Source: Hedera helix (taxonomy: Eukaryota > Streptophyta > Magnoliopsida > Apiales > Araliaceae). Taken from it: a stretch of DNA of 64,000 nucleotides. Positions within the stretch are counted from its first letter, which is position 1. Each line of letters opens with the position of its first letter. Positions 25,444 to 35,869 of this stretch are shown here, piece after piece. The translations under genes and the position numbers were made by a program. The notes beneath the pieces are model-generated. The model saw only the letters and a list, made by a program, of their open reading frames with translations, did no database searches and was not told the origin of the DNA. Location of the stretch: the NCBI GenBank assembly GCA_947179155.2, contig OX359267.1:56397792-56461791 (forward strand), in the 5' to 3' direction.

Positions 25444-27724
25444 ATGTCGTCAAATAGCAACAACCCGATGAAGAATGTTGGGGTTCCAACAGTTTTTGGC
25501 AATTCAGGGGCATTACCTCAATCTATGTCCATGAACCATCAAATTCCACCCCATCTTCTGGGTCAGTCAAATCCTCAAACACAAAGTGGGTCTCACTTCC
25601 CTGGTCATTTTCAACTGTCCGAGCCACACGCCCAAGCGTTAACCCAGGCTCAGTATGCCCAGCTTCATCAAGCTCGGGTTCAAGCGCCTCATACCCAATT
25701 TCAAGCTCCGTCCCAAGTTCAAGGCCAATCTCTCACGCAAATGCAAAACCCTGGGATTAACAATGCGAGTGGCTCTTCACCCTTGATTTTGACTCCTGGC
25801 ACAGCAAATGCCAAAAGGGTTCCTCAGAAACAGCCTTCTCGTCCTCCCAGTTCTTCTGGTCCTGGGTCTGCTTCCCCTTTGAAAACTATGGAACTAACCC
25901 CTGCAGCTCGTAGAAAGAAGCAAAAACTTCCTGAGAAGCAAATTCCAGATAAAGTTGCTGCGCTTCTGCCAGAATCAACTCTTTATACTCAGTTGCTTGA
26001 ATTTGAATCTCGTGTAGATGCTGCCCTTGCGAGAAAGAAGATTGACATCCAGGAATCGCTGAAGAGCACGCCATGTGTTCAGAGAATCCTTCGAATTTAT
26101 GTTTTTAACACTTGCGCCAACCAGACACAGAGGTTGCCTGAGAAACCAAATGCCGAGCCAGCTTCATGGTCACTCAAGATGATTGGGAGGATATTGGATG
26201 ATGCAATGGATCCTGTTGCAGCAGGGATGATACAGAGCTCAAGTGCTCCATATCCAAAGTTTTCATCTTTCTTCAAGAAAATTACTATATACTTGGACCA
26301 GAGTCTCTATCCAGATAACCACGTGATTTTGTGGGACAGTTCTCGATCACCTGCCCTTCATGAGGGATTTGAGGTGAAGAGAAAAGGTGACAAGGAATTC
26401 ACTGCAATTATTAGACTAGAAATGAATTATGTGCCCGATAAATTTAAGCTTTCACCAGTTCTAACAGAAGTCCTTGGAATTGAAGTTGAGACCCGCCCAA
26501 GAATTATAGCTGCCATTTGGCACTATGTGAAGGCTAGGAAATTACAAATTACAAGTGACCCTACTTTCTTCATGTGCGATCCTCCTCTTAAGAAAGTATT
26601 TGGGGAAGACAAGTTGAAATTTGGCATGGTTCCTCATAAGATATCACAACATTTGACTCCTCCTCAACCTATACATTTGGAGCATAAGATAAAACTTTCT
26701 GGGAACAGTCCAGTTGGAAATTCTTGTTATGATGTACTAGTTGATGTTCCTTTATCATTGGATAAGGAGATGTCTAATTTCTTGGGGAACCTAGAGAAGC
26801 ACAAGGAGATTGATGCTTGCGATGATGCCATCTCTTCTGCCTTAAAGAAGATCCATGAACATCGGCGGAGGCGGGCTTTCTTTCTCGGATTCAGTCAGTC
26901 ACCAGCTGAGTTTATCAATGCTCTGATTGCTTCTCAAAGCAAGGACTTAAAGCTTCTTGCCGGAGATGGTGGTCGTAATGCAGAGAAAGAGCGCCACTCC
27001 GACTTCTATAACCAACCATGGTATGTAATCCACCTATCAATTTTAATTGAATCTACTATTTGGCTGTGCACAGAGGCAACTTAGATGTGCACCTGCATGT
27101 TTATAATTCATTGGAAACTTGTACGTTTTGTACACTTCACACCTTTGTATATGATTGCACGTGTCTATGTGTACCATTCTTCTTGCAATTAATATGAATT
27201 TGTGTGGTTACTTGCAGCCATCATTTGATGACTCTTAATCTTATGTTGATTCTGACATTGGAGTTTGTTAATAATGCTTTCCTAAAAACTGAAAAGGGAT
27301 TCTCTGAATGAAGTTATGCACTAAAACTATGATAATTTTGCAAATGTTAGGTGATTTGATAGTTTTGTATGCTAATACGATTCCATATGGTTCCTGTAGA
27401 ATTATGCCATATTTAGAGGTTGGTCTTACTTTCTCTTATCATGGGAAACCTGATTTGATGGATTTTGTTGCTATGTGGAGTATGTATGACTACTATTTTT
27501 AGTAAAAGATGATTTTGTTAATTGTGAGGAAAAAAGTTCCTGCCATAAAGAACTTGTTGTAACACAAAAAATATTGATTCGGTTGTCATTTGAAACCTTT
27601 TAATAAAAGAATTCATGATAACCTAATGAATCATGTGTGCACTTTATACAGGCTTGAAGATGCTGTTATTCGTTATCTAAACCGCAAGCCTGCCGCTGGA
27701 AATGATGCTCCTGGAAGCACATAG
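25444..27724 (+). CDS. SWP73: SWI/SNF complex subunit SWP73 (BAF60) homolog with SWIB domain
   Basis: Two exons, 25444-27020 and 27652-27724, give 549 residues; plant SWP73B proteins are about 530. The true start is the ATG at 25444 (MSSNSNNPMKNVGVPT). The first 150 residues are rich in Q, P and S. TPAARRKKQKLPEKQIPDKV leads into the conserved core with ALLPESTLYTQLLEFESRVD and ARKKIDIQESLK. The SWIB domain spans about residues 330-408 (YVPDKFKLSPVLTEVLG, IAAIWHYVKARKLQ, FGEDKLKF). The C-terminus has HRRRRAFFLGFSQSPAEFIN and, from exon 2, LEDAVIRYLNRKPA. It is an accessory subunit of nuclear chromatin-remodelling complexes. If the intron is retained, translation would continue about 22 codons into it before a stop. 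Confidence 0.96.
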
Positions 27725-27799
27725 TTAGCAGGTTATTGAAGTTTTAAGGGTCTGGTATGCATATCTATGAATTTGCCTTTTGGTATCCTAAATCCAGTA

Positions 27800-30002
27800 C
27801 AATTTGTAATTGGTACAATATATTTTTTGGGGAAAATTGGCTTTAGGCTCGTAGTGATCTTGATCTTTTAGAGAACAAGAGACAAGAAAATGTTAATTTG
27901 AACTTATTCAGCTTTGATTGGTGGATAGAGTGATGTACTCTTTTAGAGAGCAAGGAACATAGTCTGCTCGTAATCTGGACTGGGTTACCTCTATTTACCT
28001 CTTTATATATCCTTTGCTATATGTTGTTAATCTATTGGTTTCTTCAGCATGAAATTGGAAATGGATACATACATAAAAATGCCAATTTATGTTTGTTCTG
28101 TACTATTACGACTTGGAAGACCTTTTATTTTAATGTTGAGAGAAAGCTAAGATGACATGTGATTGGAGGAGTACCCTTTCAATTCAATATGAATTCTTTT
28201 CTGAAAATTCTTATGTTACAACAAGCAGGTACAACCACAGGCCAGCACATTCTTGGATTATTTACTGTTGGGTAGGTAGTGTAGATACTCCTCAACTTTT
28301 GGTCCACCCTTTGAAAAACCAAAGATCTTTTAGCTTGTTTGTGAAGTATATTAGTTCTGATGCCCATCAAGCAAACTACACTCCCATATCGCAAAAATAA
28401 TTGTTCAATTTTGACATTTTTGGTGGATTTAACTATTTTAAAAATTAGTAATAAATAAAACTTTAAAATTATAAAAATTAGAATAAGTAATAAGCTGTAT
28501 ATAATTTTTTTATTATTATAATCCCTTGGCCTATATTTTATCAAAAAATAGTGTAAAAATTAATTTTTTGAATACTCAATTTAATAAAAAAAATTAATTG
28601 AAATTGAACATTCAATTTGAGAATGAGAAAATAGCTTTAGCTCAAAGGTATCACAAAGTACGCAACCATGTATGCACATCCTTTTGAGGCAAACACATGA
28701 GAAATATGGTGAAATTTATTAGCACGTTCTGTTTAATCCATAAAAGTGACCGGGCACTATTCCTTTCGCGATTTGGTTATTAATCTACCTTGTTGTAAAG
28801 TAAAGTTTAAAAAAATTTATAAATTTAACAAATAAATCTCTTTTTATACAAAATAAAATAATTCTATATCTATTAAACAATTTGAATTTTTTTTAAATTG
28901 ATATGAATTTGTTTGATATTAATTAACATAATAATTAATATTGTAAACTATTTAAAAAGTATTACTAAGTAATTTTATAATTTAAAATAAATTTACATTT
29001 ACAACACAATATAAATTTGTAGAATTTCTCAAATTAATTAAGATCAAAGCCCAATAAAAATCTTTTTAGGCAAGGGAAAGAGTAAAACATAAAAGGGAAA
29101 AAAAATAAGGAACTCTTGAAATTATGTCACATTAACTCCTCTAAAAAAGTTTCTTTTTTTCTCCCCGTTCTTTAAAATTCTTTATTTCACTCTAATATAT
29201 TTTCAGCTCTTGACACTAGTGTATATAAATAGAGTGAGTCATACTATTTTTTATAAAAATTATTGTATAAATTATTATAAAATATTATTATTCATATCTT
29301 TTTTCAGTTAATAATTATATAATCAAGAGATCGTTACCTTGTACTACAGATTTGATGTCGACACCAACGATGTCTTCACTTTTCCCGTATCAACTGATTG
29401 TTTGTACTATATTATACATGAATAAAGTAATAATAGTTCCTATGTATATAGTGAAGAAGGCTAGCTCTAGCTCTAGCTCCAGCTCCAGCGCCATCATCAA
29501 AAGGAAAATAATAAAATTGTCCCGATCCAAACCCCGTCTATGGATGGTCTAATAACCAACACGTCTCACGTGTTATTAAATTTTATATTTATGGGCTTCT
29601 TTTTCTGCAGCTATTCGATTATTATGTATTATGATGATAATGATGATGATGATGATGATAGGACACCATTTTGGAGAGCTTGAAAACTTTTTCCAACGCA
29701 AACGGATGTCATCGGCCTTATAAGAAGACATTACAACACCTTTACTAAATGAACGCGGGACAAGACAATTATCGAGAAAATCTAATGCCTTTTCAATTTG
29801 TAGACCAGACAGATTTATGCATTCCCTTATACTTTCGCTCAAAAATCAAAAGAAATTATTATTTTTAGATGTTTATCCATATGATCTATCGATCATATCT
29901 ACTTTAAAGATAATGAGGTGAGATCATTATGGCAAAATTGGGAGCAGAGCTATCAGCTATGGCTTCCCTCCCTCTGAAATGGACGATTCTAAACAACTTG
30001 GT

Positions 30003-30047
<45 letters not shown>

Positions 30048-30290
30048 ATGCCGTGTCCCAGACAAAGGGCCAGGCAGTCACATACATGATATTATATGGC
30101 CGCTCATTTGAAAGGTTGAAGCCCAAGAATTGAAAAACAAATGCACTCTTGAGAAGAAGTGGTCTCATTCCCCAGAGTTTCTATAAGTTTTAACACTTCC
30201 CTCACACCCTACTATATTAGTCAATAAGATTACATATATGGTAGTTAACCACAAACACTAATAAACTTGAAACAAATAATCATACAAAAC
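27800..30290. other. Intergenic between SWP73 and the DDA1-SAP gene
   Basis: The start is the 3' UTR and downstream flank of SWP73. No conserved coding sequence was found in the rest. Simple repeats: (ATG)n on + at about 29636-29660 and (CT)n at 30005-30043. The end overlaps the probable 3' UTR of the minus-strand neighbour. Confidence 0.5.
30005..30043. repeat. (CT)n microsatellite
   Basis: About 19 uninterrupted CT units. Confidence 0.95.
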
Positions 30291-30390
30291 AAAGTGTTCA
30301 CTTCCACTTTAGACTAGTTCCAACGCACACAATCACCAACTTACATAAAAAGAACCCTACTTTCTGATGTTGATGTTGGACAAATCTAGA

Positions 30391-30475
30391 GAGCAGATCA
30401 GCTTTCTCCCCACTCCTGAGCTTTGCAAAGATTTGAAACTGAGGCAAGTAACCAGTTCAACCTGCCCAGCTGATC
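30391..30475 (-). pseudogene. Degenerate duplicate of the terminal exon of the DDA1-SAP gene
   Basis: On the minus strand, an acceptor-like GGGCAG at 30467-30462 is followed by GTTGAACTGGTTACTTGCCT, which parallels the real last exon (GATGAACTGATTGCACGGCT at 30605). Flanking bases also match between the two copies (actcctgagctttgc and acctcttgagctatgc). The encoded helix would read VELVTCL instead of DELIARL, without the conserved arginine and without an early stop. It could be a decayed duplicate or a rarely used alternative terminal exon. Confidence 0.45.
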
Positions 30476-30566
30476 AATCAACAGAGATTCAGAAAGAAAA
30501 TCAGTAATGGACAAATTTCATAGTATTTGATCTGAGCAACTTTCTTCCCACCTCTTGAGCTATGCT

Positions 30567-33500
30567 TTAGCTATTTACACTTCTCAGCCGTGCAATCAGT
30601 TCATCCTGTATATATAATTCAATATCAGTCAACAGATACATATAAAGTGAATGAAAAGGGCAAACTTTCATACTGAATACTCATTTTGGGAACCATTTCT
30701 CGATAGTCCTAACGCATGCAGAAACCAACAAACACTAAAAGACTTGAAAAACCAACAAGGACACAAATATCTAACTATGTACTGTCTATAAATAAGAAAT
30801 ATTTGGGAAGTACTCGTGTTGTACTCCTATGAAAAATTATTATGAAAAAATAGTATGAAATGAAATATATATATCTATTAAATATTTGAGTCTACTATAT
30901 ATATATATATATAAACGAGTGATTCAAGGCTAAAATATTGTTCAACATAAAATTAGCAAATTACAAATAATGATAACCAATAATCACCATACTATGTAAA
31001 CCAGAATTGATGCAGGACAATGAAGACGACTAAAAGCTTGGTTGAAATATTATAACAGGTTTTGGAAGCCCATAAATTAAAATTGTATTTTAGTTAAGAG
31101 TCATTTTAATTAATTGTAGTTACCTTATTTAAGTTGTAATTATCTTTTAGAGTCCAAATTGAATTAGGATAGTTGTTTAGGAGTACTATAAATATAGTTG
31201 TAAATTCAGTATTTGAGAGATGGAATTATTGAAATTGAATTATTTGAGTTGTGTAATTCTCTGTATGAAAATATATCTTCATGAGACGGATATCTCTTAG
31301 TGAGATGGATCCTCACCATTTTAATATCAAAGTTAAACCTGAAAATCACCAAAATCTGAAATCCACAAACCCTAACCCTACCCCTTTCTGCCTTAACCCA
31401 AAATCATTGTCATAGAAGCTGGCCAGTCTCCAAATCGTGACTTCAGCTAAACCTAAATTTATAGTCTAGCCATCATAGACCCAGACCCATCCTGTAACAG
31501 CAGCCTATCATCTCCTTCTCATCAAAACATTAACCCTATTAGTTGTTTCTCATCAAAACATTAACCAAGAAAACCAAACTTTACCCAAACACAACCAGAA
31601 ACCTAGCCAAACATAACCCAAGTCGTAGCCAAAGTAGGCAAGAGGAAGAAGAAGGAAAAAAAAAAAGAAAAAAAAAAAAAAGAGAAGAGGCGAAGTAAAA
31701 CAACAGTGCCACCATCCTTTGCCACTAGAAGTGCCGCCACTATCCTCATCTTTGTAGAGTTCTTTAGCCTTTTCATCCCTAAGTTGCTGCTCCTTTACCT
31801 TTCTGTTATGTTGATGGATAGAAAAACCAGTGGAGGATAGAAAAACCAGAGAACAGATCAGAGGAATTAAATATCCCTTGGCAAATTACAGTTTGGTACC
31901 TCAACGTTTTCTCAAAATTTTAAAATACTTCTTGCATTTTTAAATTTTTACATATTCAACCCTAGACTTTTATAATTTTATAGTTTAGCCCATGAAGTTT
32001 TTTTAATTGCATATTAGTACCTATACTTTTAGTTTTTACATTCCAGCCCCTACAGTTTCAAAACTTTTCAGTTTAGTCCCCGTTTAAAAAAATAAAGAAA
32101 AAAAAGAAAAAGAAAAGAGCAAATAGATATATTAAAACAATTATGGTGGATTATGATTGGAGGGATCATCATAGAAAAATTGAAGAAAACATTGCAAAAC
32201 TTAATGCATATGTTCAGACAATTGCAGCAAAGGTAGATGTACTCACGGAACGCGTAACACAGAAATGCGGAGTCAGTAAGATAGAACAAGAACCTCAACA
32301 TGCTGATATTTGTGAGAATTTTAACGAGGCTATTGAAGTAATTGAAGATGCAAATGTGGTTTGCATTAAAGACACTGCAGTACAAGCGGTGACTAATGAA
32401 GACCAAGACGTTGAACACAAAAAGGATACTAGTAATGAGGATGTTGACATTCTTTTGCCAGATCCTGTATTGGAGCCCAAAGCTGCATTTACTTTCATGC
32501 TTGTGTCAATGTTACTCCTTAAAATTGTGCTCATGACATTAAATGTTCGGATGTGCATTTGGAATGTCTCTCATAAGATCTGGTTTATTATTATTCGGTA
32601 TTTCAAAACTCAAGGTCGAGTTTTTTTCAAAGACAAGGAGAATGATGCAAGACAAAGAAGACAACTAAAAGCTTGATTGGAATATTATAATAAGTTTTGG
32701 AAGCCCATGAATGAAGCCCATACATTATAATTGTATTTTAGTTAGGAGTCATTTTAATTAATTGTAGTTACCTTATTTAAGTTAATTATCTTTTAGAGTC
32801 CAAATTGGATTAGGATAGTTATTTAGAAGTACTAGAAATCTGGTTGTAAACTCAACCTTTGAGAGATTGAATTATTGAATTATTTGAGTTGTGTAATTCT
32901 CTGTGTGAGAATATCTCTTCGTGAGACGGATATCTCTTAGCGAGACGGATCCCCACCAAAAATATAGGAAAGAATACACTTATGAACATTTACGTCTCAT
33001 AGAGCTAAGGTTACATAACTTTGGGAAAAGGCGGACAAGTAACTAGGGCACACAGGATTATTAAAATCACTTCAGATTGTTTCTTGCCAGCTATACTATC
33101 TTGGCTGGCTAAGGACGACATATATCAAAATTCACCAATTTTTGATATTTTTGTGGATGTCCAAGAGATGCCGGACATATATCCAAAATGCAACAATTTA
33201 TATTAATATAATGGCACATCAACAAGTGCTCGACACGTGTCCCATAAGACACATAGCCTTGCCTGGTCCATGCTTCTAAACTATATGTTTTCATCATATG
33301 GGCAGAAAAAAGAAGAGAACTCCTAAACCATTTGCGAACTATAAGTCAAACGATGCAGAAGCTGAATAACAAAGTTTCTGTACAATGATACTTGCCTTTT
33401 TTCCTCTCAATGAAAGACCTTTTTCTTTCAAAAGTGCACGGAGTCTCTCCACCGTCAAACTCTGGAAATCCTTGTCAAGTGCACGCGATTTAGATCCCCC

Positions 33501-35810
33501 TGCAAACAAGCTCAAAAACCCATTAAAAACTTAAGAGATGATAAACACAATTAATATTATATACAGAGCATAGACTATGAATTGGTAACATTTAAAGAAA
33601 AAAATAACATGAATACTGTGCAAATGTATACAACAGAAGATGGGGGGAACAATTGCAGAAAAAAACACAATGAAATGCTCCAACAGAATATTATCTCTAC
33701 AATTATCCCAACAATATTAATTACCAAGTACTCCCCACAAACATGAGATTGCCTTCCCAAGACCAGCAACCTCACTATAATACTCTAGAATTATCAATCT
33801 GCAAATCCTGTCTCAATATGCATAATGAAAAGCATGTAAACAATTAAAAAGCTCACCTTGTCGAGAACTATTTTGAGCATTAGACAAGGCCCTCTTAGAT
33901 GAAGCTCTGCCATCTAAAGCTCTTTCTGATGCCCTGAAAGATAAACTAATCAATAAAAGAAAAGAACATAATGGAAGAAAGAAAGACTTAATATTAGAAT
34001 TTATAAACTATTCATACATGACAAAATCAAGACCCGGTTGCATAAGGTTTACATAAGAAATTCCAATCCGATGCATACACATGAAGACAATATGGCAAAG
34101 AAGCCAAACAATGATTCCAATAAAGAAATGGAAATGTACCTCTTTCTAGAACCCTCATTTATAGCAACACCCTTTGCATCCTTTGAACTCGATTCTCCCT
34201 TCTGCTTCTTAAGCACAAGCGACCTAATCAGTATGTTCATTTGATTTGTCTTTATCAGCTGGTCCTCTGGACATTTAAATAAAGCACAATTAGATTGTCC
34301 AATAAATGCAAACTAATTGCAACCCAAGGGCAAAGTACTAATTGAAAGACTTAATAGACTTTAGAAACCTTTTTCGATTTAAAGTTCAATACAATATACT
34401 ACTTAAGAACCCTTATCAGAAAAGTAAATAAGATTTATACAGCTACATATTTCCCATAATTCAAAAACTTTAGACCTAAATTTATTTCCTTGTGACTTGA
34501 AAATTTTCCAAACAAAATGCATAAAGGAATTGCTAAATGCACTTCTGTATAAAGATAAAATATAAAGCAGGTGGCAATAATATACTATGGGAATTTTCAA
34601 AATCTGAAAACATAAGTAAAAAGCTAAAAGGTAGAAAAGGACCTGGCGGCAATGTATCGTGATCACATATATAAACTCGCATACCACCCTGCCGAAACAA
34701 GATTGTAAATAAACAGACATATGAAAACAGGTTCATTCAAGTCAATAAATCAAGTAAATTTTTTGTGCTTGTATGATATCCCAAAGGTTTCCTGCTGAGT
34801 GTACATGCTGTAATTACTGAATACAAGAGTTTGCATTCAAATACCATTGCAATTTCTGTTTACTACCAACTGTTCAACAACTAAATCTTATGTATGAAAT
34901 GATAGTATAGTGTTATCAGGAAGCCCTTTGTAACCCTACTGTAGTGTTCTTAAACAAATTCCTATTAGTGCAACTGCTGCAATTACCCATTTATGTCTGT
35001 CCTCACATAAGTAGGGATGCACATAAATGATAAATCTTGATACTAACATTCAATTCCTAATAGCATAAGCTTTTAATTAGTACGCATTTGCAAATTCGTA
35101 CATGCAAAGACAACAAGTAACAGGAGTCTACTTCTAATGACAGTCTACAAAGAATGCAACTCCAAGAACCTTCAAGTCAAAGCTTTAACAAACAAAAAAA
35201 CTCATCAATATTTAAGAAACAGAAAACCACATTCAGAAGCCCAAATTGCAAAAGGGAAAAGACCAAGAACTCAAAGGATAACGCTTACAAGAAATACTAA
35301 ATCCTTCACGACTGAAGTCTGGAAGTATTAATTCAAGCAAAATGCAGATAAGATCGTCCAATTACATGTTGCATATCAATATTACAGAGAGGGTATCTAC
35401 TTTGGAAACAATAATGAATTAACAGCTAGAATATATCAAGCGTTTCTGAATCTTCTGAAGGTGCACAAAAAACGTTTCAAACATAATAGATTACCTTCTA
35501 AAAGTAAATAATTGCTATTGATTTTTACTTCCAAAGACAAACTAGTACAGAACTACACCCCAAAAATTCACATCAAAGTTGGAGAAGACAGAGAGTTTAC
35601 AACAACGTAAGTAAAATTATAAGCTAGACACATTCATATAAAGTAGGGTTTTGGGGGATGAAAGAGAGAGGACGATAAAGGGATGATCACCGAATTAGAA
35701 GAGGGAATAGTAGATGTGAGGAGGCCGCGATTGGGAAGGTTGGCAAGGAATTTGGAGGCGCCACCAGCCGTTGGATTGGAATCAGACGGCGGAGGGGAAG
35801 AGCCTTCCAT
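30567..35810 (-). CDS. DDA1-like and SAP-domain protein
   Basis: Exons: 35810-35691, 34688-34643, 34266-34140, 33933-33857, 33499-33396 and 30605-30567, giving 170 residues. Residues about 20-82 match the DDA1 (DET1- and DDB1-associated protein 1) pattern: SKFLANLPNRG, then RVYICDHDTLPPEDQLIKTN and QMNILIRSLVLKKQ. DDA1 proteins join the COP10-DET1-DDB1 module of CUL4 ubiquitin ligases. Residues about 83-130 are a basic, serine-rich linker. A SAP motif spans about 133-168 (LTVERLRALLKEKGLSLRGK and KDELIARLRS), a helix-turn-helix known for binding DNA. The pairing suggests a chromatin-linked CUL4 cofactor; that is inference. The last intron is 2.79 kb, starts with a GC donor (AAG|GCAAGT at 33395), splits the SAP motif and hosts an LTR element. 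I believe the same architecture exists in other plants but could not check. Confidence 0.85.
31008..32958 (+). mobile_element. Compact non-autonomous LTR retrotransposon, 1.95 kb, in the last intron of the DDA1-SAP gene
   Basis: Two direct repeats, 31008-31318 and 32643-32958, start TGATGCA and end CACCA and are similar throughout. After the left LTR, taatatcaaagttaaacc matches the tRNA-iMet primer site (canonical TGGTATCAGAGCC) with transitions only. Before the right LTR, aaagacaaggagaa is a polypurine tract. Flanks agaat (31003-31007) and aaaat (32959-32963) fit a 5-bp target duplication with one change. The interior is only about 1.3 kb, without protease, integrase or reverse transcriptase, so movement would need another element's proteins. 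It lies antisense to the host gene. It is larger than typical TRIM elements. Confidence 0.82.
32143..32676 (+). CDS. 177-residue ORF carried by the non-autonomous LTR element, function unknown
   Basis: It starts at an ATG (MVDYDWRDHHRKIEENIAKL) and stays open through the polypurine tract into the 3' LTR, where it stops. Residues about 10-40 look like a short coiled coil. Residues about 55-110 are strongly acidic (EVIEDANVV, NEDQDVEHKK). Residues about 116-135 form a hydrophobic stretch (FTFMLVSMLLLKIVLMTLNV) able to span a membrane, followed by aromatic and basic sequence (WFIIIRYFKTQGRVFFKDK). I recognise no gag, protease, integrase or RT motif. It may be a retained element-specific protein or a remnant of a 3' accessory frame. 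Intactness while the LTRs have diverged is suggestive but not proof of function. Confidence 0.4.
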   Translation: MVDYDWRDHHRKIEENIAKLNAYVQTIAAKVDVLTERVTQKCGVSKIEQEPQHADICENFNEAIEVIEDANVVCIKDTAVQAVTNEDQDVEHKKDTSNEDVDILLPDPVLEPKAAFTFMLVSMLLLKIVLMTLNVRMCIWNVSHKIWFIIIRYFKTQGRVFFKDKENDARQRRQLKA

Positions 35811-35869
35811 GGTCGGGAGTCAAAATAGAGTCGAGTATGGTGAGTCTGCTGTACAAACCAATTTCAAGA

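Noticed and set aside
28152..28400. 82-codon plus-strand frame downstream of SWP73
   Set aside because: No conserved motif and no splice or promoter context; probably a chance frame in the 3' flank.
29576..29842. 88-codon minus-strand frame (ends in an isoleucine run)
   Set aside because: It starts at a non-ATG codon, runs through an (ATC)n microsatellite and has no motif I recognise.
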